From Linanthus parryae (Eukaryota > Streptophyta > Magnoliopsida > Ericales > Polemoniaceae), in NCBI GenBank assembly GCA_023055425.1, contig JALGPY010000012.1, forward strand, positions 13,451,922 to 13,515,921: a stretch of 64,000 bases of DNA, given 5' to 3'. Both the position numbers and the translations under genes were made by a program. The notes under the pieces were generated by a model, which ran no database searches, was not told where the DNA came from, and saw nothing but the letters and a program-made list of their open reading frames with translations. Numbering within the stretch: the stretch's first letter is position 1; each line of letters opens with the position of its first letter. Below, one piece after another: positions 47,085-59,639 of this stretch.

Positions 47085-47594
47085 GTTTGTACTTCTTGAG
47101 AATCCTTTCCATCATCCTCCAAAGACTGTCATCCTAACTCTTCCAATCTTACATGAGAATCGCCAATAAGTTTGCTCTCTGGATCAACATCGTATCTCTT
47201 GTATGGTCCTTCATCATATTCTACTCCAAAACGCGACGACAAACGAATATTTGAGTGAATAAAAATCAACTTGTCTGGTCGAGCCGAATTTAATATGCAA
47301 AATAATACTCGACTTAAAATTATTTTCAAAACTAGGTTATTAAATTAAAAAAAAACAGTGTATCAAGAGAGTAATTTAAAAAAAAAATCAAGATTACTTG
47401 TTTCTCTTAACATTGTGATTGTATGAGTATGTGCTCCAATTTCTCTCTGCTGGCGAAGTAGTGATTGGTTGAGCTAAAAAAATTGTGCAACTTCTGCAAG
47501 TTCAGAAGTTTCTGACCCATAGGTTCCCCACCATTAAATAACATTCATAGTAGTTGCATCAGCAAGTGCAGCCGGAAGTGAAAAGAGTCCCTTA
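47085..47594 (-). pseudogene. hAT transposase C-terminal (dimerisation) part
   Basis: The minus-strand sequence shows the WWGTYGSETSELAEVA segment, a QREIGAHT segment corresponding to the ERNWS region of hAT dimerisation domains, and KLIFIHSNIRLSSRFGVEYD (47329-47129). Stops and a frame change inactivate it. It is the 3' part of the gene at 51538-52175; the PIF/Harbinger element sits between them. Confidence 0.75.
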
Positions 47595-48026
47595 GAGCAT
47601 CTCCAGTGATATTATCTAAAGTAATGTATAATTTGATCAAAATTAGTTGTTTTCTACTTTATCTAGCATGATTCTGACATGTTACTCTAGTGGTGTTACG
47701 TAAAAATTATGTAATATTATTTTTAATGTTCAATATGTTTGTTAATATTTACATAATTGGCTAAGAATCTACAATAAATAGTCAATCTTGGACCTTTTCA
47801 AAATATCGAAGTTTGATTGTATCCATATCCATCACAATCATAACAGCTTGATCACAATGACGTCGATTTCCTTATTAAATCACAGTTTTGAATCTCACAA
47901 TCTTCAAAATTGTATAAACAAGCTATAAATACATGAAAGTATTCTCTTTCATGTAGTATTTTTTCATTTACGTCTCGTAGTCTCATTCTTTCGCTTCTTT
48001 AATTTTATTCCGGCTCCGATGATGAG

Positions 48027-49263
48027 TTGAAACTTTTGACTGTAGCAGCTGCAGTGACGGGCATGAATTATGAGCATGAAAAAAAAACACATGGCGGCTC
48101 CGTGAATTGTAGAAATTATATTTGGAGAGACCGAATTGACAGACACAGACGATTATTTAAGAATTACTTTGATGATGATCCCGTATATTCACCGGCACTT
48201 TTCAGGCGTAGATTTCAGATGAGGCATTCATTGTTTCTTTTTATTCAATCTGCAGTTGAAAATAACGATCCATTTTTCATTCAGAAAAAATATGCAGCAG
48301 GAATCGTTGGATTGTCTTCCATTCAGAAAATAACTGCTGCATTAAGACTTTTGAGTTCTGGAGTGTCAGCCGATTTTGTGGATAAGTACGTACGGATTAA
48401 AGAGAGTACCACCATTGAAAGTGTGAGAAGGTTTGTTAAAGCTATTGTTGATATTTATTTTGAAACATACTTAAGATCGCCTAATAGCAATGATCTCTCG
48501 ACGCTCCTTGCTGAATCTGAACAACGTGCATTTCCAGGAATGTTGGGAAGCATTGACTGCATGCACTGGAAGTGGCAAAATTTTCCAGCTGCATGGAAAT
48601 GTATGTTCTGTGGTCACTGTCATGAACCTACAATAATTCTTGAAGTTTTAGCATCATACGACTTGTGGATATGGGATGCATTTTTAGGGTTACTCAACTC
48701 TCACAACGATATTAATGTACTTGATCGATCCCCATTATATAGAGATCTTGCTGAAGGACATGCTTCCCCAATCAATTATAACATTAATGGTCATGAGTAT
48801 ACAATGCCTTATTACCTTGCAGATGGTATTTATCCGTTATGGTCAACTTTTATCAAAACTATTCCTTACCAACAAGGAAACAAGAAAAAAAATTTTGCTC
48901 AGGCTCAAGAATGAGTCAGGAAAGATATTGTGCGTGCTTTTGGAGTCCACAAGCACGGTTTGCAATTGTTTGTGGTCCATGTCATTTTTAGGACCTCAAA
49001 ACATTGAAGTATATTATGAAAGCTTTGCAATTGTTCGTGGTCCTTGTCGTTTTTGGGACCTCAAAATATTGAAGTATATTATGAAAGCTTGTATAATAGT
49101 GCATAATATGATCGTGGAGGACGAACGAGATGATTCTGAAAGAGATTTCAATTATGACGCAGTTGGTGAAAGTTCTTCTACGCCAATATCTCGAGAGAAA
49201 ACTTATGAATTAGATGAATTTATTCAGCAATACCATCGTATCAGAAGAAAGAAAGTACACTAA
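48027..49263 (+). pseudogene. PIF/Harbinger transposase, inactivated
   Basis: N-terminal frame 48027-48914 with YIWRDRIDRHRRLFKNYF, then the DDE core: SIDCMHWKWQNFPAAWKCMF, HCHEPTIILEVLASYDLWIW, NDINVLDRSPLY and YYLADGIYPLWSTFIKTIP. The first two catalytic aspartates are present. A TGA at 48912-48914 ends the frame just before RKDIVRAFG, where V (codon 48930-48932) replaces the third catalytic acid expected in KDVERAFG. A 65-bp tandem duplication (48959-49023, 49024-49088) then shifts the frame, and the C-terminus (ACIIVHNMIVEDERDDSERD) continues to 49263. A usual family member is an uninterrupted ~400-residue protein. Confidence 0.9.
48959..49088 (+). repeat. 65-bp tandem duplication in the transposase
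   Basis: TTTGCAATTGTTTGTGG...ATGAAAGC is repeated with a few substitutions. 65 is not a multiple of three, so it shifts the frame. Confidence 0.9.
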
Positions 49264-49737
49264 CAATTGCAGTTGAATCTTGTGGAGCATTTGTGAAAGC
49301 TATATGGAGAACAATAGAAACTATCTTTTGCGCAATTTTTTATGTTGAATGGTTTATTTATATGTAATAAATAAAACTTATGCTGCTTGTTTTTTTTCTG
49401 AACTTTGAAAGTATTTTTTATATCTAATAAGAAAAGTTATATTAATATTTTTGCTATGTGATTTCAGTTGTAGAAGAATGTGATTATATATATGTACACA
49501 GACAATATATAATATGTCAAGAGATGAGCAAAGAGTGCGGGATAGCACACTAAGAACTATATGAAAGATTTTTCAATGCAGATTGGAGAGTAGTAAAACA
49601 AATAATCATGTTCTAATACAAAATTAATCAAAAACCAAGTAGCAATCTTCCAAATGTGACGTAAATGAACACTGCTTATTACAAAGAGAACCGAAGAAAA
49701 ACGATTCGCTTTGAAAATTGAGGTACAAAAGAAGGGT

Positions 49738-50792
49738 TTAGCTACGCCACTCAAGTTTCTCCATGATTTCTCTCTGGCGGCGTTGATAGTACTCTGCTTG
49801 GAGTGAAGGCATCTTTGTTGTGTCTTTAAGCATAATTCTATCTTCCCTTTTTTCTACACAATAGCTTCCTTTTTTTGTTCGATAGTCAACAACTACTCCT
49901 TAAACGGTGTTTTAACGGCACTAGACTTCTTCTTCTCCTCCCTTATCTCTTCCATAAGTGTAATCATGGATGTTTCCGCCTCATCTTTTCTCTTTTTATT
50001 CTTTTCTCATTTTTTGTTCAAGCTCCCCCCCGCCAAAGGTCTCTTCATGCTATCATCTTGTGCATGTCTTCCTGTAAATATATATCAGTTGGAGTAGAAG
50101 ACTTCTCAGCATTGAATTTAATACTTTTCTTGATCTTCTTACTTTCACAAGCCTCCAACCATTTTGTCTGTGACCTCAGAATGATTCAGCAATGCTCAAA
50201 AGTGAATGAAACATTATGAAATTCGAGATAAATATTTTTTTCTTGGGTGATCTATCATAGTCAAACAAAATTAATTCATACGGTACACTAAAATGTAGTA
50301 ATCATCGAAATAGGCTTGTTCAAAAAGAGTAACGAATATGAACACAGTTTAATACCTTATCTTCTCAGTTAAACCACTTTGACGTCTTGCTTCAATCTGA
50401 GCATAGCATCCACAAAATGTGTTGACAACTTGTTGGATTGTCGACCGACGATTCATAAGTAAATTGCTTGTACAATAAGATGTGATGTTTTTGTGTTTGT
50501 GAAAGAAGGCATGAACCCGTTGTCAGTACTTCTTAATTTTTTGCTCATTAGAATGAATCACATCAAGACTTGTGTTCAGCCAAGCCGAAACTAGAAGCAC
50601 GTCTTCATCACTTGAGAAATTAGAAGCTCGTTTAAGATTCTTTGCCCAAGAGCGCGATTGAGTACCAACTTGAGATGCTCTTGTACCATGGTTATCAGCC
50701 TCATGTTCTGAAGATTTTTTCGAGTATCAGTTGAAAGAGTTGGATTCATTGTTCATGATACTGGTGACAAATTCATTGCTTTCGTAATCCAT
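49738..50792 (-). pseudogene. PIF/Harbinger Myb/SANT-like protein gene
   Basis: Minus-strand ATG at 50792. The segments [49 protein letters not shown] and GLTEKIR match the Myb/SANT-like partner protein of plant Harbinger elements. A probable donor GTATTAAAC lies near 50350. The second exon carries SFTFEHC and ends AEYYQRRQREIMEKLEWRS with TAA at 49738-49740. Several in-frame stops (for example after KIKKY and after SNSFN) make it a pseudogene. The family protein helps nuclear import and TIR binding of the transposase. Confidence 0.8.
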
Positions 50793-51537
50793 CTACAAAA
50801 AGTATTTATATTTATACAACAAAATTATAAAAAGTCAATCAAAAGGGCTGAAAATCAAAATACACCCACTGAAACATAAATTATTGGCAAGGAACCAAAC
50901 AAATGCTGAAAATCTCATGATGACATCTCTGTACTACTAAAATTTCCAATCACAAAGTTATGTACATAAATTGGTTGTGTGTTTAACCCTCTATTTATTC
51001 TTTGATCAAAATTTTAGCCGTCTGTTTCAAAACAACAAAATATTGTAGTTGTATGTTCAAAGAAGAACGAAGCTTTAGTTAAAAAAGTTTATGAAATCTG
51101 TTGATACACTGAATTGAAATTTAACAGACAAACAAGTTCATGGATATCAAATCAGATTGTAGTTGAGCCTCACAAACTGTGTACGATTTGATGTTCACAA
51201 ATAAACTGAGATACAATAAAAAATAATAAACATGAGGAAAACCCTGACCTAGACAAATTGAATGTGCAGAATTATGAGAAACTAGAGCCTCAAAGTCGCC
51301 TGGTGATTGAAACATGGAGGTGAAGGATCTGAGAAATTTGAAGACATTGAAACACTTGATTATTGGAAAGCTGTTACAACTAGCAAGAGCAAAATATGAT
51401 CGCTACTAGTAGCGAGTGTGATAACGATCCGATAAATTTACCAGGTGGTTCACCTGTTCTGTTGGAGCTCTGTTTATTTGATACTTATATATTTTTTATC
51501 GAAACCGATAAGCTTTATCTATCCACTTGAGATGCTC

Positions 51538-52175
51538 TTACGCATATGAAAACGCAAGTTTCTCAAATCTTTAAAGACCCGACTCATCAGTTCCTTATCC
51601 TCATTAGGTCTTCTTCTAACAGTTCTTCTCGGTGGAAGAAGATTTACATAAGTAGAATCATAATAACATGGAGACAAAGCAAACTCAAGTAAATGAATAT
51701 GAACATTCATCTTTTCCCACCCAGAAAGAATGGTAGCTTCAATTGGGGAATATGCATCAACATATTTATTGTTTTTCATAACATCCCCGATCTCTCCAAG
51801 CATATCATCTATCTCTACATAAATTTCGCTCATTATTGGACCATCTTTGTCACAAAAACGAATCAATTTGTATATGGGTGTCACAATTTCCAAAATAGTG
51901 CAAACTTCATCCCAAAAAGAATCACTCTTTATATATTCCGCTATAACAACACCGATTTCTCTTGATTTTGGTTCACATTTTTCAACCAATCCTTCCATGA
52001 TTCTAAAATCACAGCAGTACTAATGCCTTTTTACATCAACAAGTCGCCTCAACATTATGTAATGAGATGCAAAATGAGTTTTAGCTACTTTCAATAGTTC
52101 CAATTTAGAAGTGGTTCTAAAAACTGTCAATACATGTGTGTGATTTAGAAGAAAATTCACAACATGGTTCTAAAA
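51538..52175 (-). pseudogene. hAT transposase-like gene, central part
   Basis: On the minus strand: LELLKVAKTHFASHYIMLRR at ~52110-52040, then EYIKSDSFWDEVCTILEIVT, PIYKLIRFCDKDGPIMSEIY, SGWEKMNVHIHLLEFALSP and VFKDLRNLRF, typical of the plant hAT/RNase-H-like family between the catalytic core and the dimerisation domain. The frame runs into the TTA site and resumes in phase at 47594 across the PIF element, with residues L-R-F-H-M-R then K-G-L. One stop lies just upstream of 52020. The N-terminal BED finger and core are absent to the right. Confidence 0.78.
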
Positions 52176-53921
52176 ATTGTCGTATTTTTTTCTCGTTGAC
52201 GGAGTAGCTTTGCTTGCTAGTTCTTTCATTGATGCAATTTATTCATCATTGTCATCCTCGCTGACAACGTGGTCTTCATACTCGTACATCATGACATCCT
52301 CATCGTCACTCAATTGGTACTCCTCAAGAATTTTTTTTTTAAATCATGATGATGGAATAGCAAGAAAATTTTTGTGAAGAACTGAATGTTCTTCTTTCTT
52401 TTGAAATTGAAAGATGAAACACTATGAAAGAACAATATTTTAGATTAAAAAATTAGAACGTTTAAAACTTGTTTTTGAAGAGAACGTTGGATATTTCTGT
52501 TAGCTTCGGTAGCAGTAATGTGAACCTTTTTTTATTGTTATTCCATTATTTTTTTGAGAATATTTACTTCCATTATGTTTTGAGGGAACATATTTTCCGT
52601 ATACAAATGAGACCCTTTGTATTGTTTGATTTTGGAGCTAAAATATCTCACATAAATCATATCTTTATCATTATCATTCTAGATTTTTTTCAATTAACAA
52701 AAAGGCACAACTAACAGATTTGCTTGATCTCTTTTTTCAAAAGATACACTTGCGATCACTACGAATTGTCAATTTCGAACTACTTCCGTGTAGAATAAAT
52801 AAAATTTGACCTATCTTTTTCAGATTTATATTAAATGATATATCTGTTATGTTTTCCTAAAAAAATATATCGTCAATGCAATTGACCCAGATGATATTAG
52901 TTTTTTTGAAAATCTCACTGAAAAATCTCAACCACCTCTCAAGAAAATCTCAACCGAATTATATACCTTTAAAAAAAATCTCAACGATAACCTATCTTTA
53001 TCATTAGTTATGGACCTGACCATATATTTTTTACTGTTAAAATCCTTTAATATTGAAATTACACTCTTTAAAAAATCTTCATTTACTCCACTACACACGT
53101 CTCCTTCAACGAACTCAGCGAATAAAATTAATAATTTTCAACATCTCCTTCAATCGTTCATTGCGCCCCCTGTTAGTAAGGGTAAAAACTGGAAAAGCTG
53201 CATCTTAGTATATGCCATCGGGGCAACTTTGTTTAAGTCTTCCCGGGGGAAAAGCCTCGCTCCACGTTCGTAATCTTGGAACTAATCTGAGATGTTCAAA
53301 TACCTTAACTCTTAAAAGAGTAGATCTTTCAGCTACCCAATCTCCTAGCTTACACTATACTCTTCCCATTGGAATGTCTTTCTTTCCTTACCCTTAGGAG
53401 TTAGTTTCCTGAATCGATCGATTAATTGCTTCGGATTTCAAGAAAGTATGCCCCTGATTAGAGTATTTCATAGATGGGCTATAGGAAATCTTCCCCCGTA
53501 GCGCTTCATCTTCCTCGTTCTTTCTTTCTTATTGATTGTGGCCATTGAGTTCTCATGGACTTATGATAGCAGTTCGTGGGTCATCTTCAAGGACCTATGG
53601 AGGAGCTTTTCTCTTCATGGTGACCGGTAAGTTCAACGTTTGTATGCGATTTGAATCATCCTTCCATTTGTTCTGTAATTTTGTTCCATCTTCCATGGTA
53701 TATTGCTGAAACTACCGATCTACATTGCGAACAACTCACGAATGAGATCGGGCGATCTAGTTGAGAATCGGCACTGTTGTAGCTATTTTAGGTAACCCAG
53801 ATTGTAAGAGGAGATGAGATGAAAGCTGATGGGAAATCTGATTCAACATTGTTGTCTTCTGGTACACTTTTACCATACGGAAAAATTTCTTTATTTTTTT
53901 ATTTTGGCCCCTAAGTGTGCA
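52176..53921. other. Spacer, no confident gene
   Basis: Mostly AT-rich. 53170-53600 is less AT-rich and has short frames (LGTNLRCSNTLTLKRVDLS at ~53280) that I cannot match to a family. It might be organelle-derived. An acidic minus-strand stretch near 52310-52250 (SDDEDVMMYEYEDHV) may belong to the hAT or another lost gene. Confidence 0.4.
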
Positions 53922-54721
53922 ATAATTATTTTATGACATCTTTATAGTAAAAATAAGATTTGTAATTGGAAATAGTTCCAACGTGACGAGTTCTTTTCTA
54001 GTATGTCTGTATACTAAAGCAATAAGGTGTTTAACTGGTTAAGATCGTATTTGTGGCAAAAATTCAACCATTGGATCTATTAAGAATTAACAGTTGATGA
54101 TTCATTCTTTCCCAAGTTACACCGAATGTGATGTGTTATATGGACAAGGCAGCTATTAGCATTAACTCTGTCTCTTTATTTAATTACATTTTCTTTCTAA
54201 CTACTACCTTCGTTCCTTCTCTATGTACTCGCACGACTTTTGAGGGTCACAGATAAGGAACAGAGATAGTAGTTAGTTTTTAGAATCTCAACAACTAACT
54301 TTTGACCCAAGAAATGTTAATGATAGTAAAGGTGGCTTCAACCACATGATTATAAACTAGTAATTATTATATGACCTCTTTCTAAAATAATAAGAATTTT
54401 AATTGAAAAATAGTTCCAACATGATGAGTTCTTTTTCTAGTCTATCTATGTATTAAAACAAAATAAGTGCTTAACTATTCAAGATTGTATTTGTGGCGAA
54501 AACTCAACCATTGGATCTGCTAAGAATTAATCGTTGATGACTCATTCTTTCCAAGGTTACACCGACTATGAGGTGAGGCGATGGATGACCAATGCAACTT
54601 TTTTACATCAACTCTCTATTTATATAAGAACTACTTATTTTTTATAATCTTAACAAATAATTTTTTACCACAAAACGTTAATGATAGTAGGAGTGGCCTC
54701 AGTCATGGGATTATTAACTAG
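53922..54721. repeat. ~438-bp diverged tandem duplication
   Basis: First unit 53922-54359, second 54360-54721. Shared blocks include ATAGTTCCAAC, AACCATTGGATCT, GTTACACCGA and GTTAATGATAGTA. The second is shorter chiefly because it lacks the MITE at 54204-54269. No coding potential. Confidence 0.85.
54204..54269. mobile_element. 66-bp Stowaway-like MITE
   Basis: Ends CTACCTTCGTTCC and, inverted, CTATCTCTGTTCC, flanked by TA at 54202-54203 and 54270-54271. The second copy of the surrounding tandem duplication lacks it, giving a natural empty site. TA target and CTMCCTYCGTTCC-type ends are the Stowaway signature. Confidence 0.7.
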
Positions 54722-54894
54722 TTATTTACTAAAACACGAGGCATTTTACTTTTCTATTCTCCATTCTTCCAGATGTTGGCTGTTGTTTGCGAAATCAACA
54801 TCTTCTAAACACTTTTCTATTATCCATTCTTGAAAATGTAGGTTGTAGTTTGCAAGTACCCATGGGGTATTTTCCTTTATTCTTTAATAATATT

Positions 54895-56313
54895 TGTTGG
54901 GTTTTGTAACGGATTACGCAGCGGAAAAAAATAAAATAAAGATCCGCACAAGACCCTCCAAGGATCACAAAACTAGACATCATAACGATAGTATAGGATT
55001 TAGTATCAAATATATTGTTTGTCTCTTTGGATGACTTCACACGTGAAATAGTTTTCATGTCTCTACGAATAATCCATGCCTATGGTCAAGTCTTGAGTTC
55101 TTACAATAAGATGTGCTAGCAATTGATTGAAGGAGGAAGAATAAGAATCACGCAAACGAACAAAGAGAAGAGGTCGCGCCTCTCTTTGGTGGCCGACGGG
55201 GTAGGGGACGACACTAGGGGGTTCGGCCCTCTAGTTTTGTTCTCTCTCCTTACTTTGTCTCTCTTACTCAATGTAGGATATGAGCATTATTAAGAAAAAT
55301 AAGCTAGGAGTGCTCTTTATATAGTTAATAAACTCTTTATTAGCTGCATAAAGCCCCAATCCTAATCATGTTCTTACACGGATTAGTCCACATTGTAAAT
55401 TAGTCCTACTAAGTTTGTATGTGGTTACGTATTGATCCTTCTATTTAATTACTCATATTAATTAATTCCCAAGTCTATTTTAATCCATATGGCATGTGAC
55501 CCCATAGGTTCCTACTTAGTTGGTAGTAATGATTACTAACATGGAGCGGTGTCTATCAACACATCCATGCCACCCAACTAATAGAAATAGTAAAAAATGC
55601 GACAAATCTTTTGAATATATTATCTCATACCTTTGTCTCTATACCCGGACTGGACACGAGACATACAAGTCACACTCGTATATCCAATTCATAGTTTCTC
55701 GATCCTGGGAAAAATCATATCCATGCATAATATCAATATCCCATATTGGTTTATCTGAGTCTGGCCAGACATTCTATAAGCACTACCCCTCGAGTGGCCG
55801 CGGATATTTGCTCAAGTTATGTGGAAGGGACAAATTATATCTACATCACTACCATCTATAAACTTGCTTCCTATTGTGTCCGATTTGCGCCTTTATTACT
55901 ACCCAGTTACGGGGTAGCGTTTGGCGATATCAAAACACAGTATTCCACAACTAGAGGTTCTAGTGACTTCAAGTCTAAGGATGACAAGACCGTTGTCACT
56001 ATGAGAAGCACTTTTGACTTTACATAACTTGCATGTAGCCTTCTCGTTGTGGGTCAATCCAGTATGCCATCACTCCATATGCATACCCATGTGCTAGACT
56101 TGATATCTCCATATCAATCTACCCACATACTAGTCTATAGTTGATCGTCGAATTAATCAGTATAATTAACTAGGGATATTTAAGATAAACAACACATTTT
56201 TAATATAAGGACTTCATTATATTAAATATCTCCATAAATAATACAATGAATATTATAGCCAAAAGTAACGTCCATACTAAATAGGAATTGGCTCTAGGGC
56301 ATCTATTTCAATA
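54895..56313 (-). repeat. Copia C left LTR (3' in its sense)
   Basis: 1419 bp starting TGTTGGGTTTTGTAACGG. The other end reads CTATTTCAATA instead of CTATTCCAACA, so the terminal TG..CA is decayed. Homologous to the copia A and B LTRs throughout. Confidence 0.88.
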
Positions 56314-59300
56314 GTCTGCCACTTGCACTAGAGCCAATCTGGTGCATCTCTTATGCCAATAGATCTAGTGTGCCCTTCATGCTCGCGCTGAACAAGCGGC
56401 TTCGTAAGGGGATCTGACATATTCTCATCTGTATAAATCTAGCATATCTTGACATCTCCTCTATCGATGATATCTCGAATAAGATTGAACATCTTGAGCA
56501 CGTGTTTGGATTTCTGGTATGACCTGGGTTCCTTTGATTGTGCAATCGCTCTAGTGTTGTCACAATACAACTCTATTGGATTCACAATACTAAGAACCAC
56601 ACCAAGCTCAGTAATGAACTTCCGAATCCAAACAACTTCCTTTGATGTGCCCGATGCAGCAATGTACTCAGCCTCAGTTATAGAATCAGCAACCGTATCT
56701 TGCTTGGAACTTTTCCAGCTCACAGCTCCTCCATTCAGGCAATACACAAATCCCGACTGCGATATGAAATCAATTCTATCGGTTTGGAAGCTTGCATCCG
56801 TGTAACCCCTTAAACGCAACTCTTCCTCCCCTCCATAGATCAAGAACACATCCTTAGTTGTTCTCAAGTACTTGAGGATGTTCTTAACCGCTTATCCAGT
56901 GACTCTCACCCGGATTAGACTGATATTTGATTGGCATAATTAATGCGTATGACACATCTGGTCTAGTACACAACATGGCTTACATGATGGACCCTATGGC
57001 CGAAGCATAGCCCGACTCATGTGATCCTTATCAATCTCATTGGAAGGACAATTATCCTTCGAAATAGTGATTCCATGCGACATGGGTAAGAATCCCTTCT
57101 TGGAATCTTGCATGTTGAACCGATTCAACACCTTGTCTATATATGTACTTTGACTTAGGCCTAGCAGCTTCGTCCATCTCTCTATAGATCTTGATACCCG
57201 GTATGTAAATTGCATTCCCTTAGTCCTTCATTGAGAAACACTTTCCTAGCCAATCCTTCATAGATTACAACATAGAAATGTCGTTTCCAGTGAGTAGTAT
57301 GCCATTCCCATACAAGACCAGAAACACAACAGAGTTCCCACTAACCTTCTTGTAGACACAAGGTTCATCTTCGTTCTAGATGAAGCCAAACTCTTTGACC
57401 GTGTCATCAAGACGTCGATTCCAACTCCTAGAAGCTTGCTTCAATCCTAAAAATGGATCGTTTCAACTTACAGACTTTGTTTGCATGCTCTGTATCCACA
57501 AAACCCTCAGTTTGTGTCATGTACACATCCTCGAGGAGGTTTCCATACATAAACGATGTTTTCACATCCAACTGCCAAATCTCATAGTCATAAAAGCTAC
57601 AATAGCAAGTAGGATTCGAATGGATTTGGTCATCGCGACTGGTGAAAACGTTTCATCATAGTCTATACCTTGAATCTGTCTGAATCCTTTTGCCACCAAC
57701 CGGCCCTTATAGGTAATCACATTACCAACCATGTCGGTCTTCTTCTTGAAGACCCACTCGCACCCTATGGGCCGCGCCCCTTGGGGTGGTTCCACCAAAG
57801 TCCATACTTTTTTGGTATGCATGGATTCCATCTCGGATCTCATGGCCTTAAGCTACTTATGAGTTTTCGGCCCTTTCATGGCCTCTCCATCGGTAGTAGG
57901 CTCATGGTACATGAGCAACGCGTCACCAGGCTTAGTCACGAGAAGTCCATACCTCTCCGGCTCCTAGCGCACTCTACTCGGCCTAAGAAGTTCTTGTGTT
58001 AATTGAATAGGCGGCTCCACAATGTCTTGTGGTTATTGTTAATGTTCCATAGTAGGATCCATGGTTTGTTGATCTTGAACTTCTTCAAGTTCTAAAACCC
58101 TCCCACTTGCTTCTTTAGAGACAAACTCTCTTTCTAGAAACACGTCGGACTTGGAAACAAACGCTTCGTTATCGGTTGGATTATAGAAGTAATATCCCCT
58201 AGTTTCCTTAGGGTATCCCACAAACTAACACTTATCTGACTTGGGCCCGAGCTTGTCCGTTGTAAATGTTTTACGTAGACATCGCAGCCCCAAATCCTCA
58301 TGAAGGACACTGTGGGACGCCTCCCACTCCACATCTCATATGGAGTCTTTATGACTGATTTAGATGAAACAAGGTTAATGGTGAAAGCTTCACACAATAG
58401 AGCGGGGCCCCAAAATGATAATGGAATATCAGTTTGACACATCATAGATCGAACCATGTCTAACAAAATTCGATTCCCCCCTCGGACATGTCGTTCCATT
58501 GTGGCATTCTAGGTGGAGTGAGATGGGACAAGATCCCTTACTCTCTAAGATAGTCATCAAATTCTTGGCTTAAGTGTTCTCCTCCACGATCCGATCGTAG
58601 AGCCTTGATACTTTTGCCAAGTTGCTTCTCTACTTCATTCTTGAATTCTTTGAACTTTTCAAAGGATTCGGATTTGGCCTTTATAAGGTATACAAATCCA
58701 TATCTACTGAAATCATCAGTAAATTTAATGAAATAGAGGTAACCACCTCTAGAAGGCGTGGCAAATGAACCACATACATCAGTATGCACGAGTGCCAATT
58801 GCTCACCATTCCTCTCTCCTTTCTTATTGAAAGGAGACTTTGTCATCTTTCCTAATAAACGGGCCTCACATGTCATATATGATTCAAAATCAAACGAGTC
58901 TAGAATCTATCTTTATGGAGTCTAGATACATGTTCTCGTTTATATGGTCAAGACGACAGTGCCATAGATAAAGCAGGATTTAAATCATTCATTTTAATCC
59001 TCTTGGTATTTATGTTATAGGCAGGATTACTTAGATCAAGGATATACAATCCATTAAATAATTCCGCACTACAATAGTGAATACTCTCAAAACAAATGGG
59101 ACAACTTTTGTCCTTTAATGAAATAGTAAAACATTCTTTGTCCAAACAAGAAATAGAAATAATATTTCTGCTCATAAGAGGCACAAAATAGCAATTATTT
59201 AATTCTAAAACTAATCCTGAAGGCAAAGACAGCTCGTACACGCCCACGACCAATGCAACAACCTTTGCCCCATTCCCAACGCGCATATCTATCTCCCCTT

Positions 59301-59530
59301 TAGCCAATCTTCTACTTCTCTTTAGATCCTGCACATTTCGACAAATGTGAGATCCACGTCCAGTATCCAATACCCACGATGAAGAGATAGTTAAATTGGC
59401 ATCTTTAACAAAAAAAAACCTGGTGGTGGTGGAATCACTATTCCAAGTATTTTATTCTCCTGATACTTTGGACAGCCTCTTCCAGTGTCTAGGCTGGCTG
59501 CAATAGTGAAAATCACCCTTAGTCACGCCC
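56314..59530 (-). pseudogene. Copia C Pol remnant
   Basis: From right to left: protease TGRGSHICRNVQDL (59370), integrase CEARLLGKMTKSPF and SDRGGEHLSQEF (58876-58538), WGCDVYVKHLQ (58499-58134), RT CEWVFKKKTDM and DETFSPVAM (57843-57562), then RNase H YTDASFQTD and TEAEYIAAS (56867-56439). At the RT catalytic site (57300-57330) YVDD has become YGNG. At least six frame breaks. Confidence 0.88.
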
Positions 59531-59639
59531 TTGGCAACGCCACCAGCAGGTTTAAGGGAAACGTTCTTAGGTTTAGCAACTGATTTGACTTTTTCTTTGG
59601 AGGTAGAAGCAAAGCTTTTGCTTTTTTCCTTTTTTCACC

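Larger units (their letters stand above)
47595..51537 (+). mobile_element. PIF/Harbinger DNA transposon carrying both of its genes
   Basis: 3943 bp. The TIRs start GAGCATCTCCAGTG on the left and, on the minus strand, GAGCATCTCAAGTG on the right. The 3-bp target duplication TTA is at 47592-47594 and 51538-51540. GAGCATCTCCA-type ends with a TWA target are characteristic of PIF. It holds a plus-strand transposase (48027-49263) and a minus-strand Myb-like gene (50792-49738) in convergent orientation. Both are broken. Confidence 0.9.
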
